Below are positions 10,066 through 20,525 of a stretch of DNA of 23,836 bases, in pieces. The translations under genes and the position numbers were made by a program. The first letter of the stretch is position 1; every line of letters begins with the position of its first letter. Under the pieces are notes generated by a model. The model worked only from the letters and a program-made list of their open reading frames with translations. It was not told the origin of the DNA and made no database searches. This DNA comes from Caldilineaceae bacterium (GTDB lineage: Bacteria; Chloroflexota; Anaerolineae; Caldilineales; Caldilineaceae), in the NCBI GenBank assembly GCA_014879855.1, contig JACSRH010000253.1:1-23836 (forward strand), read 5' to 3'.

Positions 10066-12501
10066 TCACATCTCAACAACGAGTTGGTCTCCTTCATAGC
10101 TGATCAACGGGTGGGCATCATGCGTCTGGCGCTGGCGCCGCTGCGGTTGTTCATGCCGGATCAGGCGAAATTGGCGTCGAGCTGTCATGCCGGAGAAACT
10201 GCCCGCTCGCTGGCCGATCGTGAACTGCCCAGACGCTTCCTGCCATGCCATGTCGATCGTGGAGAAGGCGCCGTGCTCGTAATCATAGCCGTCGCCTGCG
10301 TCTTCGTACAACTGGAAGCGCCCGTCGCAGCCCGGATAGATGTGCAACTCGACGACCGCGTCTGCCTGTTCGTCGACGTACTGCATCGGCGCGGCCATAG
10401 GAATGATCGAGCCGGCGCGCACAAAGAGCGGCAGCGTCTCCAGATCGGCGACGGCCGTGATGCTCTGCCCGCCAGCCAGGCGTTCGTCGCTCCAGAAGTT
10501 CCACCAGTCGCAACCGGCAGGCAGGTAGACGCTGCGCGTCTTGTCAGCGTGTGCGACGGGCGTGGAGCCTGTGGTGTAGTACATTGGCTGCGTCACCGGA
10601 CTGACCAGGAGCGCCGGTCCAAACATGAACTGGTCGCGAATAGCGTAGGTATGGGCGTCGTTCCTGAAATCAAAGGCCAGCAGGCGGAGCATCGTATAGT
10701 CGTGATGGGTGGTCCAGCCAGACAATGAGTAGATATAAGGTATCAGCCGATAGCGCAGACGCAGAAACTTTGCGAGCGTTTCATACATCGGGTCGCCAGC
10801 ATCGCCAAAGCGCCAGAGTTCGCGCGGGGCGTCGGCGCCGTGCGCACGCAACATCGGCAGGAACGTCGCGTACTGGAACCAGCGTACAAACAGCTCACGA
10901 TAGCCCAGGTCGTCGACGCCGCCGTCATAATCGCCGCGCCAGAACCAGAGGTCGGGCCTGTTCTTGACAAAGAACGCGCCCACATCCACCGTCCAATAAG
11001 GCGAACCGGTCACACAGAAGTTGAGACCCTCCGCGATCTGTTTGTGCAGCGTTTCCCAGGTGGCAGCAATATCGCCGGACCACGTGATGGCGCCGTAGCG
11101 TTGCTGTCCCATGTAGGCCGAGCGAGTCAGATTAAACACCCGCTTCTCTTCGGTGACCGCGCGCTGGCCTGCGTAGATGCCTTTGCAATGCAAGAGCGAA
11201 TATGCGTTGATAAACTCTGGGTCGAGGTAACGCTTGGCTTCTTCGGTGTTGATGCGCAGGCGCTCTTCCGGCTCCGGCTTGACCGCGCCGTTCCAGTCAG
11301 CTTCGAAAGGTTCCGTGCAATCGCACCACCAGGCGTCGATGCCATGCGCAAACAAACCATCATTGGCTTGCTGCCAATAGAGCGCACGTGCATTTTCATC
11401 AAAGGCGTTGTAGGTGGCTTGGTTGCCCAGCAGAAAGCCGCGATCTTGCATCTCCTGCCAGTTGCTGCCGCCGGGCCGCATGATCGGCCAGATGGAGACC
11501 ATCAGCCGCGCGTGCAGCGCGTGCAGGTCATGCATCATCTGTTGCGGATCGGGAAAGCGCTCCGGATCGAGCGTCTTCTGTCCCCAGAGATCGCCGGTCC
11601 ACGACATCCAGTCCAGCACGATGCAGTCAAGCGGCAGGCCGCGCCGGCGGTATTCCCGCACGATCTCAATCAGTTCGGCCTGTGTTTTGTAGCGCTCTTT
11701 TGACTGGATGTACCCGAACGCCCACTTTGGAAGCATGGGCGCCTTGCCAGTCAGGCTGCGCAGTTCGTGAACCATCTGGTCGAACTCTGGCCCGTGGACA
11801 AAATAGTAATCCATCTCATCATCAACGTCACTCCACAGATAGGAGCCAAACGCGTCGTCATGAAATGTCATCAGCGAGTAGCTGTCGAGCAGGATGGCAT
11901 AGCCGCGCGTGGAGACAAGCACGGGCACGACGGCCTTCATGTTCTGCTGGTACAGATATTGGTGCTGGCCGCGCAGGTTCAACATGCCTTCTTCGTGCGA
12001 ACCAAGCCCGTAGAGCGCCTCGCCTGGCGCCCATTCGAATGCCAGTTTGGTGTGATAGGCCTGGCGGTCAATGCGCTTGCGCACATTGCGGGCTTCAATG
12101 CGCACGCCATCGGCGCTCAATCCTGCTTCGGCCACGGTGGACGCGCCAAAGTCGGAGACAAGCACATCGATCGGCGCCAGCGTTTTGCCGCCGCCAGCCG
12201 GCTCGCGGGTCAGGTATGCACCTTGCCCGTCGTAATAAGTAAAGGCGGCCGTCTGTTTGTCGATGGCAATCTTTACCGCCGCCGTCGAGAAGAGCAGGCT
12301 GTCCGTTGTCTCGTCCACGCTGAAGGATGCGTTCTGATCGGGCGTTGCCACGACCATCAGGCTGGGCTGGTCGTTGAACTCATTCCGCAGTGTGTAGCGC
12401 ACCCGAATCGTGTGCGCGGTGTAAGGCGTCAGCGCCATCAGGCCCTGGTCCATCTGGAGATAAAGACCATCCGGTTGAATTTTATAGGTCAGTACAGGCA
12501 T
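10066..12501 (-). CDS. GH31 glycoside hydrolase, alpha-xylosidase-like
   Basis: This 811-residue enzyme of glycoside hydrolase family 31 should release an alpha-linked terminal sugar with retention. The N-terminal beta-sandwich (about 1-240) includes ALYGLGSHEEG (162-172). The TIM barrel follows, with LDCIVLDWMSW (291-301). The nucleophile Asp394 lies in WWCDCTEPF, and the likely acid/base Asp477 in TWSGDIAATW. RWFQYATFLPMLRAHG and the beta-domains follow. The WWxDxTEP form is the one I associate with alpha-xylosidases and bacterial relatives rather than with MalZ-type glucosidases, so xyloside or a similar oligosaccharide is a guess. There is no signal peptide, so it acts in the cytoplasm on sugars imported by the adjacent ABC transporter. 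ATG at 12501; the ribosome site is weak. Confidence 0.93.
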   Translation of the reverse strand: MPVLTYKIQPDGLYLQMDQGLMALTPYTAHTIRVRYTLRNEFNDQPSLMVVATPDQNASFSVDETTDSLLFSTAAVKIAIDKQTAAFTYYDGQGAYLTREPAGGGKTLAPIDVLVSDFGASTVAEAGLSADGVRIEARNVRKRIDRQAYHTKLAFEWAPGEALYGLGSHEEGMLNLRGQHQYLYQQNMKAVVPVLVSTRGYAILLDSYSLMTFHDDAFGSYLWSDVDDEMDYYFVHGPEFDQMVHELRSLTGKAPMLPKWAFGYIQSKERYKTQAELIEIVREYRRRGLPLDCIVLDWMSWTGDLWGQKTLDPERFPDPQQMMHDLHALHARLMVSIWPIMRPGGSNWQEMQDRGFLLGNQATYNAFDENARALYWQQANDGLFAHGIDAWWCDCTEPFEADWNGAVKPEPEERLRINTEEAKRYLDPEFINAYSLLHCKGIYAGQRAVTEEKRVFNLTRSAYMGQQRYGAITWSGDIAATWETLHKQIAEGLNFCVTGSPYWTVDVGAFFVKNRPDLWFWRGDYDGGVDDLGYRELFVRWFQYATFLPMLRAHGADAPRELWRFGDAGDPMYETLAKFLRLRYRLIPYIYSLSGWTTHHDYTMLRLLAFDFRNDAHTYAIRDQFMFGPALLVSPVTQPMYYTTGSTPVAHADKTRSVYLPAGCDWWNFWSDERLAGGQSITAVADLETLPLFVRAGSIIPMAAPMQYVDEQADAVVELHIYPGCDGRFQLYEDAGDGYDYEHGAFSTIDMAWQEASGQFTIGQRAGSFSGMTARRQFRLIRHEQPQRRQRQTHDAHPLISYEGDQLVVEM

Positions 12502-12531
12502 CAGTTTTTCTCAAAGCTCTTCAATCGGTCT

Positions 12532-12563
12532 CTTTCGTGAATCTTTGTGTTCCTTCGTGGATC
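12532..12563. repeat. TTCGTG/TTTGTG short intergenic repeat
   Basis: The 82-nt gap between the URO-D-like and GH31 genes contains the series TTTCGTGAATC, TTTGTGTTCC, TTCGTGGATC, a roughly 10-11-nt period. It resembles in style the ACGCAAAG array at 855-958 but has a different unit. It would be transcribed inside the operon. Confidence 0.55.
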
Positions 12564-12583
12564 ACGATTTCCTTGAAATTGCC

Positions 12584-13654
12584 TTACCGATACTGCGCCG
12601 CGATCTCCAGCGCGCGGTCGATATCCTGCTCGCTGGTGAAGTGCATCAGGATGTTCACCCCTTCCGGCCCGACAGCATCGAGCAGCGGCTGGAGTTCATT
12701 TACCTCGACCCACGCCGGCATGACCGACTTGCCACCCGCCAGAATCCGTTTGTACAGGTCGTACCAGCACGGGTCGCCTCCCTGCGGCTGGCCGACGCCC
12801 GGCGTCCACTGAATCGCGTCCAACGCCTCGATCTCGAGCAGCGCGTCGAGGTGGCGGAGGGCGCCGATGCCGTCGAGATGATAGAGCGAGTAGTCGAGCC
12901 ACTGGCATTGCTGGCGGATGTAGGGTTGGACAAACTGGCGGAAGCTTGGGGGGGACATCATGATCGAAATGTCGCTCTGGAGCTTGGCGACGCGTCCCGG
13001 TCCCCAGATCGAGAAGTAGCAGAAGGCCATTTCGCCGCCTTCATTGATCTCGGCGTAGATGCGGTCGAAAACCTCCAGCCATAGATCGTTGACCGCTTGC
13101 AGCTCCTGGGCAAGCGCTTCGGGACGATCCACCGTGTCCAGCAGCACAGCCTGGGTCCCGCGCAATCCAGCCAGCGTATCGAGTCCCTCGATCAGATCCG
13201 GACAGCCGACAAAATAGCGCCCCTGTGCGAGCTGCTTGCAAGCCTTCACCAAATCGAGATGAAGCTGAAACCAGCGATTGTGCTCATCGAGCGTGATGAC
13301 GTTGCTTCCATCTGCGCGCGGGTGAATCCAGATCGTGTCTTCGCGACCTTCCAGCTCCGCGCCGAGGATAGCGGCCAGCGATCCCGGCCCAAGATGCGTG
13401 CTTGCCACCGGCAGGATGTCGGCCTTGAACGAGCTGCGTGAGAGGCGAAAGTGCAGATTGGCCGCGCGCCACTCTGGGTCAAACCAGTACTGCGTCCAAT
13501 CTCGCGCTGGCGCCGGGCAGGGGACGTCCGCATGTGGCGGGCCTTCTTTTGCCAGATGCTCCCACATGGTGATGATCAGCCCTTTACGATCCCACCAGTC
13601 CAAGTAATGCTGTCTGGACTCGTCCCAGTTTGTTTTCCAGAAAGTGTTGCTCAT
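12584..13654 (-). CDS. URO-D/CIMS-fold protein of unknown function
   Basis: This 356-residue protein reads like the uroporphyrinogen decarboxylase / cobalamin-independent methionine synthase TIM-barrel superfamily, including proteins labelled corrinoid methyltransferase-like. The clues are the ending pattern SLYHLDGIGALRHLDALLEI (256-275), then AIQWTPGVGQP (280-290) and GKSVMPAWVEVNELQPLLDA. It lacks the N-terminal RQAGRY-type motif of true URO-D and the HxC...C zinc ligands of MtaA-type methyltransferases; HLD (259-261) stands where HxC would be. So neither haem synthesis nor methyl transfer is supported. It lies 13 nt after the second permease gene and 82 nt before the GH31 gene, inside the sugar operon, which suggests a sugar-related task. 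The ATG at 13654 has no clear ribosome site; coupling to the permease stop is likely. Confidence 0.65.
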   Translation of the reverse strand: MSNTFWKTNWDESRQHYLDWWDRKGLIITMWEHLAKEGPPHADVPCPAPARDWTQYWFDPEWRAANLHFRLSRSSFKADILPVASTHLGPGSLAAILGAELEGREDTIWIHPRADGSNVITLDEHNRWFQLHLDLVKACKQLAQGRYFVGCPDLIEGLDTLAGLRGTQAVLLDTVDRPEALAQELQAVNDLWLEVFDRIYAEINEGGEMAFCYFSIWGPGRVAKLQSDISIMMSPPSFRQFVQPYIRQQCQWLDYSLYHLDGIGALRHLDALLEIEALDAIQWTPGVGQPQGGDPCWYDLYKRILAGGKSVMPAWVEVNELQPLLDAVGPEGVNILMHFTSEQDIDRALEIAAQYR

Positions 13655-13667
13655 AGATTGAAGCGTG

Positions 13668-14489
13668 TCAGCCTTTCACCGACCCCGCGGTCATGCCCGC
13701 CAGGATGAAGCGTTGCGCAAATAGATAGATGACGATCACGGGCAGAATCGTCAGCACGATGTCCGCCGAGACCAGGCTCCAATCGGCCTGGAACTGCCCG
13801 AAGAAGTTGTAGACCGCCAGCGTCATCGGCCAGTACGCGCTGCTGTTGAGATAGTAGAGCGGCAGCAAGAACTCGTTCCAGATGCCCAACAGATTCAGTA
13901 CGCCTGCCGTAACCAGCACCGGCGTCAACAATGGATAGATCACGGAGAAAAAGAGGCGAAAGGGGTTGCAGCCGTCGATGATCGCGGCTTCGTCCAGTTC
14001 GCGCGGGATGGTGCCGATAAAGGCGTAGATCAAGAAGACGCTGAACGGGATCGACGACGCGGCGTAGAGCAGAATGATGCCCAGTTGCGTGTTGATCAGG
14101 TGCGTCATCTGCATCACCTTCATCAGCGTGACAAAGTTGGTCGGCATGGCAATGCCCATGATCAGGAAAAAGTACACAAAGCGGTTGAAGCGTGTGCGAT
14201 TGCGCGAGAGCACATACGCGGCCAGCGCGGCCACGGTCGTGCCGATCAGCGTGGCGCCGACGGCATAGAGGACGCTGTTGCCAAATGCCGTGACCAGCTT
14301 GCCCCGCTCGATGACGATTGCGAAGTTCTCCCACTGCAACAGCGTCGGCAACCCGGCGCCCATTGCGCTTGCCTCTGCTTTTGTTTTCAGCGAATTGACG
14401 ATCACCAGGTAGACCGGAATGAACATGATCAAACTGACGACCGCGGCCAGTGTGTGGTTGATAACGGTCTGCACCCTGCGCAGTGGCAT
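13668..14489 (-). CDS. CUT1 sugar ABC transporter permease, MalG type
   Basis: This 273-residue inner-membrane permease has about six hydrophobic segments. The cytoplasmic EAA loop that docks the ATPase is IPRELDEAAIIDGCNPFRLF (161-180). The first helix follows a short basic start (MPLRRVQTVINHTLAAVVSL), and the C-terminus IYLFAQRFILAGMTAGSVKG is the standard MalG-type ending. It pairs with the permease encoded just upstream (5-nt gap) and with the lipoprotein receptor encoded at the operon head. No ATP-binding subunit gene is in the operon, so a shared MsmK/UgpC-type ATPase encoded elsewhere is likely, as is common for CUT1 systems. Confidence 0.95.
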   Translation of the reverse strand: MPLRRVQTVINHTLAAVVSLIMFIPVYLVIVNSLKTKAEASAMGAGLPTLLQWENFAIVIERGKLVTAFGNSVLYAVGATLIGTTVAALAAYVLSRNRTRFNRFVYFFLIMGIAMPTNFVTLMKVMQMTHLINTQLGIILLYAASSIPFSVFLIYAFIGTIPRELDEAAIIDGCNPFRLFFSVIYPLLTPVLVTAGVLNLLGIWNEFLLPLYYLNSSAYWPMTLAVYNFFGQFQADWSLVSADIVLTILPVIVIYLFAQRFILAGMTAGSVKG

Positions 14490-14494
14490 AAACT

Positions 14495-15373
14495 TTACTC
14501 CTCCGCTTCCCGGTGCATGAGCCGGATCACGAAATAGCCGAGAATGATCATGATCAGAAACAGAAGCGTCGATAAGGTTGTGGCAACGCCGTAGCGCCCC
14601 TTGGAAAACTCGTCGAAGATGGCGGTGTAAACCGTGTCGGTGGCGCGACCGGGGCCGCCGTTGGTCAGCACAAAAACAATGTCAAACACCTTGAGACCGT
14701 AGAGCAGATTCAGCACGGTCGTTACGGTCAGCACAGGCATCATCAGCGGCAACGTAATGCGCCGGAACGATGCAAACGCGCTCGCGCCATCGATGGCCGC
14801 CGCTTCATAGAAATCCTTGGGGATTGCCTGGAGACCTGCGATCAGAATGACCATGATGTAGCCGATGCCACGCCACGTATCCACCCCGATCACGGAGGGC
14901 AGCGCCCAGTTGACATCCACCAGCCAGCGCTGCGCCATGAAATCCAGCCCCACACTGCGCAGAAAGGTGTTGAGCAGGCCGGTCGCCGGGTTCAGGATCG
15001 ATTTGAAGACGAGGCTGACGACTAGCATCGGCAGCACCGCGGGCAAATACATCACCACGCGGTGAAAATAGGCGAGATGACGGATGCCGTTGGTCAGCAG
15101 CACCGCCAGGCCAAGTGCGATGGCCGTCTTCAGCAGAATAGTCGCCACGGTGAAGATGACCGTGTTTCTGACAAAATGCATGTAATTCTGACCCGCGCCG
15201 GCGCTGAAGATCAATTTGAAGTTTTCCAGCCCGATAAAATTCACTTCGCTCGAATAACTGTTCCAATCGGTGAAGGCATAGTAAAAGCCCATGACGCTGG
15301 GAAGCACATAAAAGAGCAGATAGAGCGCCAGCGCACCGCCGGCAAAATAGAAAGGATAGGCCCTGCTTCTCAT
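14495..15373 (-). CDS. CUT1 sugar ABC transporter permease, MalF type
   Basis: This 292-residue membrane permease begins MRSRAYPFYFAGGALALYLL, with a first helix typical of UgpA/LacF relatives. The EAA loop is DFYEAAAIDGASAFASFRRI (187-206). About six membrane segments are seen, and the end is a helix followed by RLMHREAEE. The frame stays open upstream to 15529, but the ATG at 15373 is chosen because GAAGGGAAG lies about 7 nt before it and the extra residues would read through a hairpin and look non-coding. It forms a heterodimer with the MalG-type permease encoded next. Confidence 0.94.
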   Translation of the reverse strand: MRSRAYPFYFAGGALALYLLFYVLPSVMGFYYAFTDWNSYSSEVNFIGLENFKLIFSAGAGQNYMHFVRNTVIFTVATILLKTAIALGLAVLLTNGIRHLAYFHRVVMYLPAVLPMLVVSLVFKSILNPATGLLNTFLRSVGLDFMAQRWLVDVNWALPSVIGVDTWRGIGYIMVILIAGLQAIPKDFYEAAAIDGASAFASFRRITLPLMMPVLTVTTVLNLLYGLKVFDIVFVLTNGGPGRATDTVYTAIFDEFSKGRYGVATTLSTLLFLIMIILGYFVIRLMHREAEE

Positions 15374-15392
15374 GCGTCTGCTTCCCTTCGTC

Positions 15393-15435
15393 GCCCCACA
15401 ACCCCCGAAATATATGGCTTCGGGGATTGTGGGGC
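15393..15435 (-). promoter_or_regulatory. Intercistronic hairpin between receptor and permease genes
   Basis: GCCCCACAACCCCCGAA (15393-15409) and TTCGGGGATTGTGGGGC (15419-15435) pair over 17 bp with one mismatch or wobble, around a 9-nt loop. It starts 20 nt after the receptor stop codon and ends before the permease ribosome site. No T-run follows, so it is not a standard terminator. By analogy with malE-malF spacers it may protect the receptor message from 3' decay and so set a high receptor:permease ratio. Confidence 0.8.
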
Positions 15436-15455
15436 GCAAGCAATTCTCAAATTGG

Positions 15456-16787
15456 CTACTCAGCCCAGGCCGGATCGTTGGCGGTCTTCGCCATGTCCGC
15501 GCGGCGCTGGTCGATGCTCTTGAGCACATCTTCGGGCGTCATCGCGCCGGTGAACATCGCCACCATGTCTTTGCCGATGTCCATCCACTGCGGGTTGAGA
15601 TAGTTGACTGCATCTTGGTAGACGATCGACTTGGCAGGATAGGCGTCCAGGAATTCCTGCTGTTCGGGCGTCCACTTGGCTTGCAGCCCGGAGAAGTTGA
15701 GCGCGGCAAAGTCCGGCGTATTGTCCAGCAGGTATTGCAGGTTCTCCGGCGCGGTCAGGAAGGCGAGATATTGCTTGGCCTCCTCGATATGCGGCGACCC
15801 GGCATAGATGAACTTGCTGGGTCCGGCGGGATGGGCCGGCGCCAGCATGTTGTCCGCCAGCGGCATTGGGAAGAAACCAAAGGTCTGCGCGGGGGTGTCG
15901 GGATAATCGGTCTCGATGCTGATGGGCGCGGTCAGCGTTGTGACGGCCATGGCAAACTCGCCGCTGGCCAGCTTGGCGTTGGCGTCGGAAAACGCATCGG
16001 AGAGCGCGTTGTCGCCAAAGCAGCCCAGATCGTAGAGTTCCTTGAGTTGCGTCATCGCCTCGACCATGACCGGAACATCGGCGAATTTCACCTCATTTTT
16101 GTTCAACTGCTCGGCAAGCCCTGGATTGAGTTCTTCAAAGCGCGGGCCGACCATGGGGAACCACAGCACATGGTGCCAGCCATCGGAAATCGGCTCGTAG
16201 AGCGGGCTGATCCCCGCGTCCTTGAGCGCAAGACAGACATCCTTGAACTCGGCATAGGTGGTGGGAACGCTCAGCCCCTGCTCCACAAAAATATCCTTGT
16301 TATAGACGACGATAAAATAGTTCGAAGCAATCGTATCCCAGATTTCGGCGCCGTAAACCTTGTCGTTCAGGCTCACCATCTCCAGCGAGAGCGGGTCGTG
16401 GCGTGCGACCCATTCTTCATCCGACAGATCAACGGCGTTCTTTTCGACATCGTACTGGACTTGCAGGTCGGTCTTGCCGCTCTGCCCGCCAAAGATGTCC
16501 GTCGCTTCGCCTGAATTGAGCTTGGTCTTGAGCACGCTGAAGTACTGGTCAGCCGGGATGATCTGGTAATCGATGTGAATCCCAGTTTCCGCCTCGAATT
16601 TTTTAGCCAGCTCCAGCTCAGCATCCTTGATCCAACCCTGGCTCGCCATATACGTGAGCGTCACGTCCCCTTCGGCTGATGGGGCGCCCGTGTCTGCTGC
16701 CGGAGCAGCGGGCTGCGCGACCGCGCAGCCCGCGAGCAGCAACGCACTCAGGACAAGCAGACTGAATAGATACACAACCTTCTTCAT
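15456..16787 (-). CDS. Sugar ABC transporter substrate-binding lipoprotein (CUT1)
   Basis: This 443-residue extracytoplasmic sugar receptor belongs to the family 1 solute-binding proteins. The signal peptide MKKVVYLFSLLVLSALLLAG ends in a lipobox LAGC (Cys21), followed by an Ala/Pro spacer. The mature start DVTLTYMASQGW and AKKFEAETGIHIDYQIIPAD (61-80) are typical of MalE/UgpB-like receptors. The frame is open upstream to 16898, but the ATG at 16787 is chosen because AGGAGG lies 8 nt before it; an ATG three codons earlier abuts that site. It is the first gene of the operon, behind a predicted LacI-controlled promoter with a leader of about 165 nt. The ligand cannot be read from sequence; the GH31 neighbour suggests an alpha-linked oligosaccharide. 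Confidence 0.95.
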   Translation of the reverse strand: MKKVVYLFSLLVLSALLLAGCAVAQPAAPAADTGAPSAEGDVTLTYMASQGWIKDAELELAKKFEAETGIHIDYQIIPADQYFSVLKTKLNSGEATDIFGGQSGKTDLQVQYDVEKNAVDLSDEEWVARHDPLSLEMVSLNDKVYGAEIWDTIASNYFIVVYNKDIFVEQGLSVPTTYAEFKDVCLALKDAGISPLYEPISDGWHHVLWFPMVGPRFEELNPGLAEQLNKNEVKFADVPVMVEAMTQLKELYDLGCFGDNALSDAFSDANAKLASGEFAMAVTTLTAPISIETDYPDTPAQTFGFFPMPLADNMLAPAHPAGPSKFIYAGSPHIEEAKQYLAFLTAPENLQYLLDNTPDFAALNFSGLQAKWTPEQQEFLDAYPAKSIVYQDAVNYLNPQWMDIGKDMVAMFTGAMTPEDVLKSIDQRRADMAKTANDPAWAE

Positions 16788-16932
16788 TTGTTTCATCCTC
16801 CTGGAAATAATGTGGAAAACGAGTACGATACCCTCATTGGGCGCCTTTGGACTGCGCCATAGCCCACTAAACTTGGCGAACATTGCCACAAAAATCATTT
16901 TGCACTTGCCGACTTAGGAGAAACAACCGTTC

Positions 16933-16946
16933 CGGTATCATTACCG
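16933..16946 (-). promoter_or_regulatory. Predicted LacI-family operator 1
   Basis: CGGTATCATTACCG is a 14-bp near-palindrome (half-sites CGGTAT and TTACCG, 5 of 6 matching, 2-bp centre). It shares its last two bases with operator 2. It lies downstream of the predicted -10 box of the sugar operon, within the first bases of the transcript. The repressor encoded at 8953-9987 is the likely ligand. Confidence 0.65.
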
Positions 16947-16958
16947 GCAATGTTACCG
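16945..16958 (-). promoter_or_regulatory. Predicted LacI-family operator 2
   Basis: CGGCAATGTTACCG is a second 14-bp near-palindrome (half-sites CGGCAA and TTACCG, 5 of 6 matching). It starts 12 bp after operator 1 starts and ends 2 bp from the -10 box, so it would cover the transcription start point (about 16954). Confidence 0.65.
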
Positions 16959-16960
16959 AT

Positions 16961-16989
16961 AGTATGCGACAAAAAGAACGCAATGTCAA
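16961..16989 (-). promoter_or_regulatory. Sigma70-type promoter of the sugar operon
   Basis: On the - strand, TTGACA (16989-16984, all six consensus) is followed by 17 bp and CATACT (16966-16961, four of six). Initiation is expected near 16954, about 165 nt before the receptor start codon. The two operators sit immediately downstream. Confidence 0.7.
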
Positions 16990-17091
16990 TAGATCCGTCA
17001 AACTATCAATGAAAGTGCGCTCAGAAATCATTCTGCATCGGGCGGCAACTCGAGCGAGGCTGCTCTCTAACACACGCACGCCCCTCAGAAG

Positions 17092-17121
17092 TTGCTACAC
17101 CTACAAAGGCCGACGTACAAT
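17092..17121 (+). promoter_or_regulatory. Candidate promoter of typA leader
   Basis: TTGCTA (17092-17097, four of six) is followed by 18 bp and TACAAT (17116-17121, five of six). Initiation near 17128 would give a leader of about 100 nt, with a terminator starting only about 25 nt in. The -35 box is weak, so confidence is moderate. Confidence 0.5.
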
Positions 17122-17151
17122 AGCAGATCGTGAAGTAGGGAAGCCAGACAA

Positions 17152-17178
17152 GCTCGGCCACACACGCCGGGCTTTTTT
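17152..17178 (+). terminator. Intrinsic terminator in the typA leader
   Basis: GCTCGGC (17152-17158) and GCCGGGC (17166-17172) pair over 7 bp with one G-U wobble, loop CACACAC, followed directly by six T (17173-17178). It lies 52 nt before the typA start codon. No + strand gene ends upstream of it: the nearest upstream gene is on the other strand. AAGCC at 17141-17145 can pair with GGCTT at 17170-17174 and would then disrupt the stem, a possible but weak antiterminator. Confidence 0.75.
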
Positions 17179-17230
17179 GTGCCACGAGAACGCGCCGGGC
17201 GGCGCAGACGCTGCCCAAGGTTGGGGGAAT

Positions 17231-19102
<1,872 letters not shown>

Positions 19103-19175
19103 TTTCCGTCATGAATCATATGCAATACGGGAAAACTACACATCACTCATTACGCATGATCAATGGAGCCACACT

Positions 19176-20519
<1,344 letters not shown>

Positions 20520-20525
20520 ATCACG

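Noticed and set aside
15374..15529. 52-codon extension of the MalF-type permease
   Set aside because: It overlaps the hairpin and the receptor gene's end, and a good ribosome site precedes the ATG at 15373.
15372..16514. 380-codon + strand frame opposite the sugar receptor
   Set aside because: Mirror of the receptor gene, begins inside the intercistronic hairpin area, no motif.
16960..17172. Search for a tRNA or known riboswitch in the typA leader region
   Set aside because: No GGTTCGAATCC-type arm or riboswitch core was recognised; only the promoters and terminator can be supported.
16883..17230. Upstream extension of typA by 116 codons
   Set aside because: It would run through operators, promoters and an intrinsic terminator, and TypA proteins start near the AHVDHGKTT motif.
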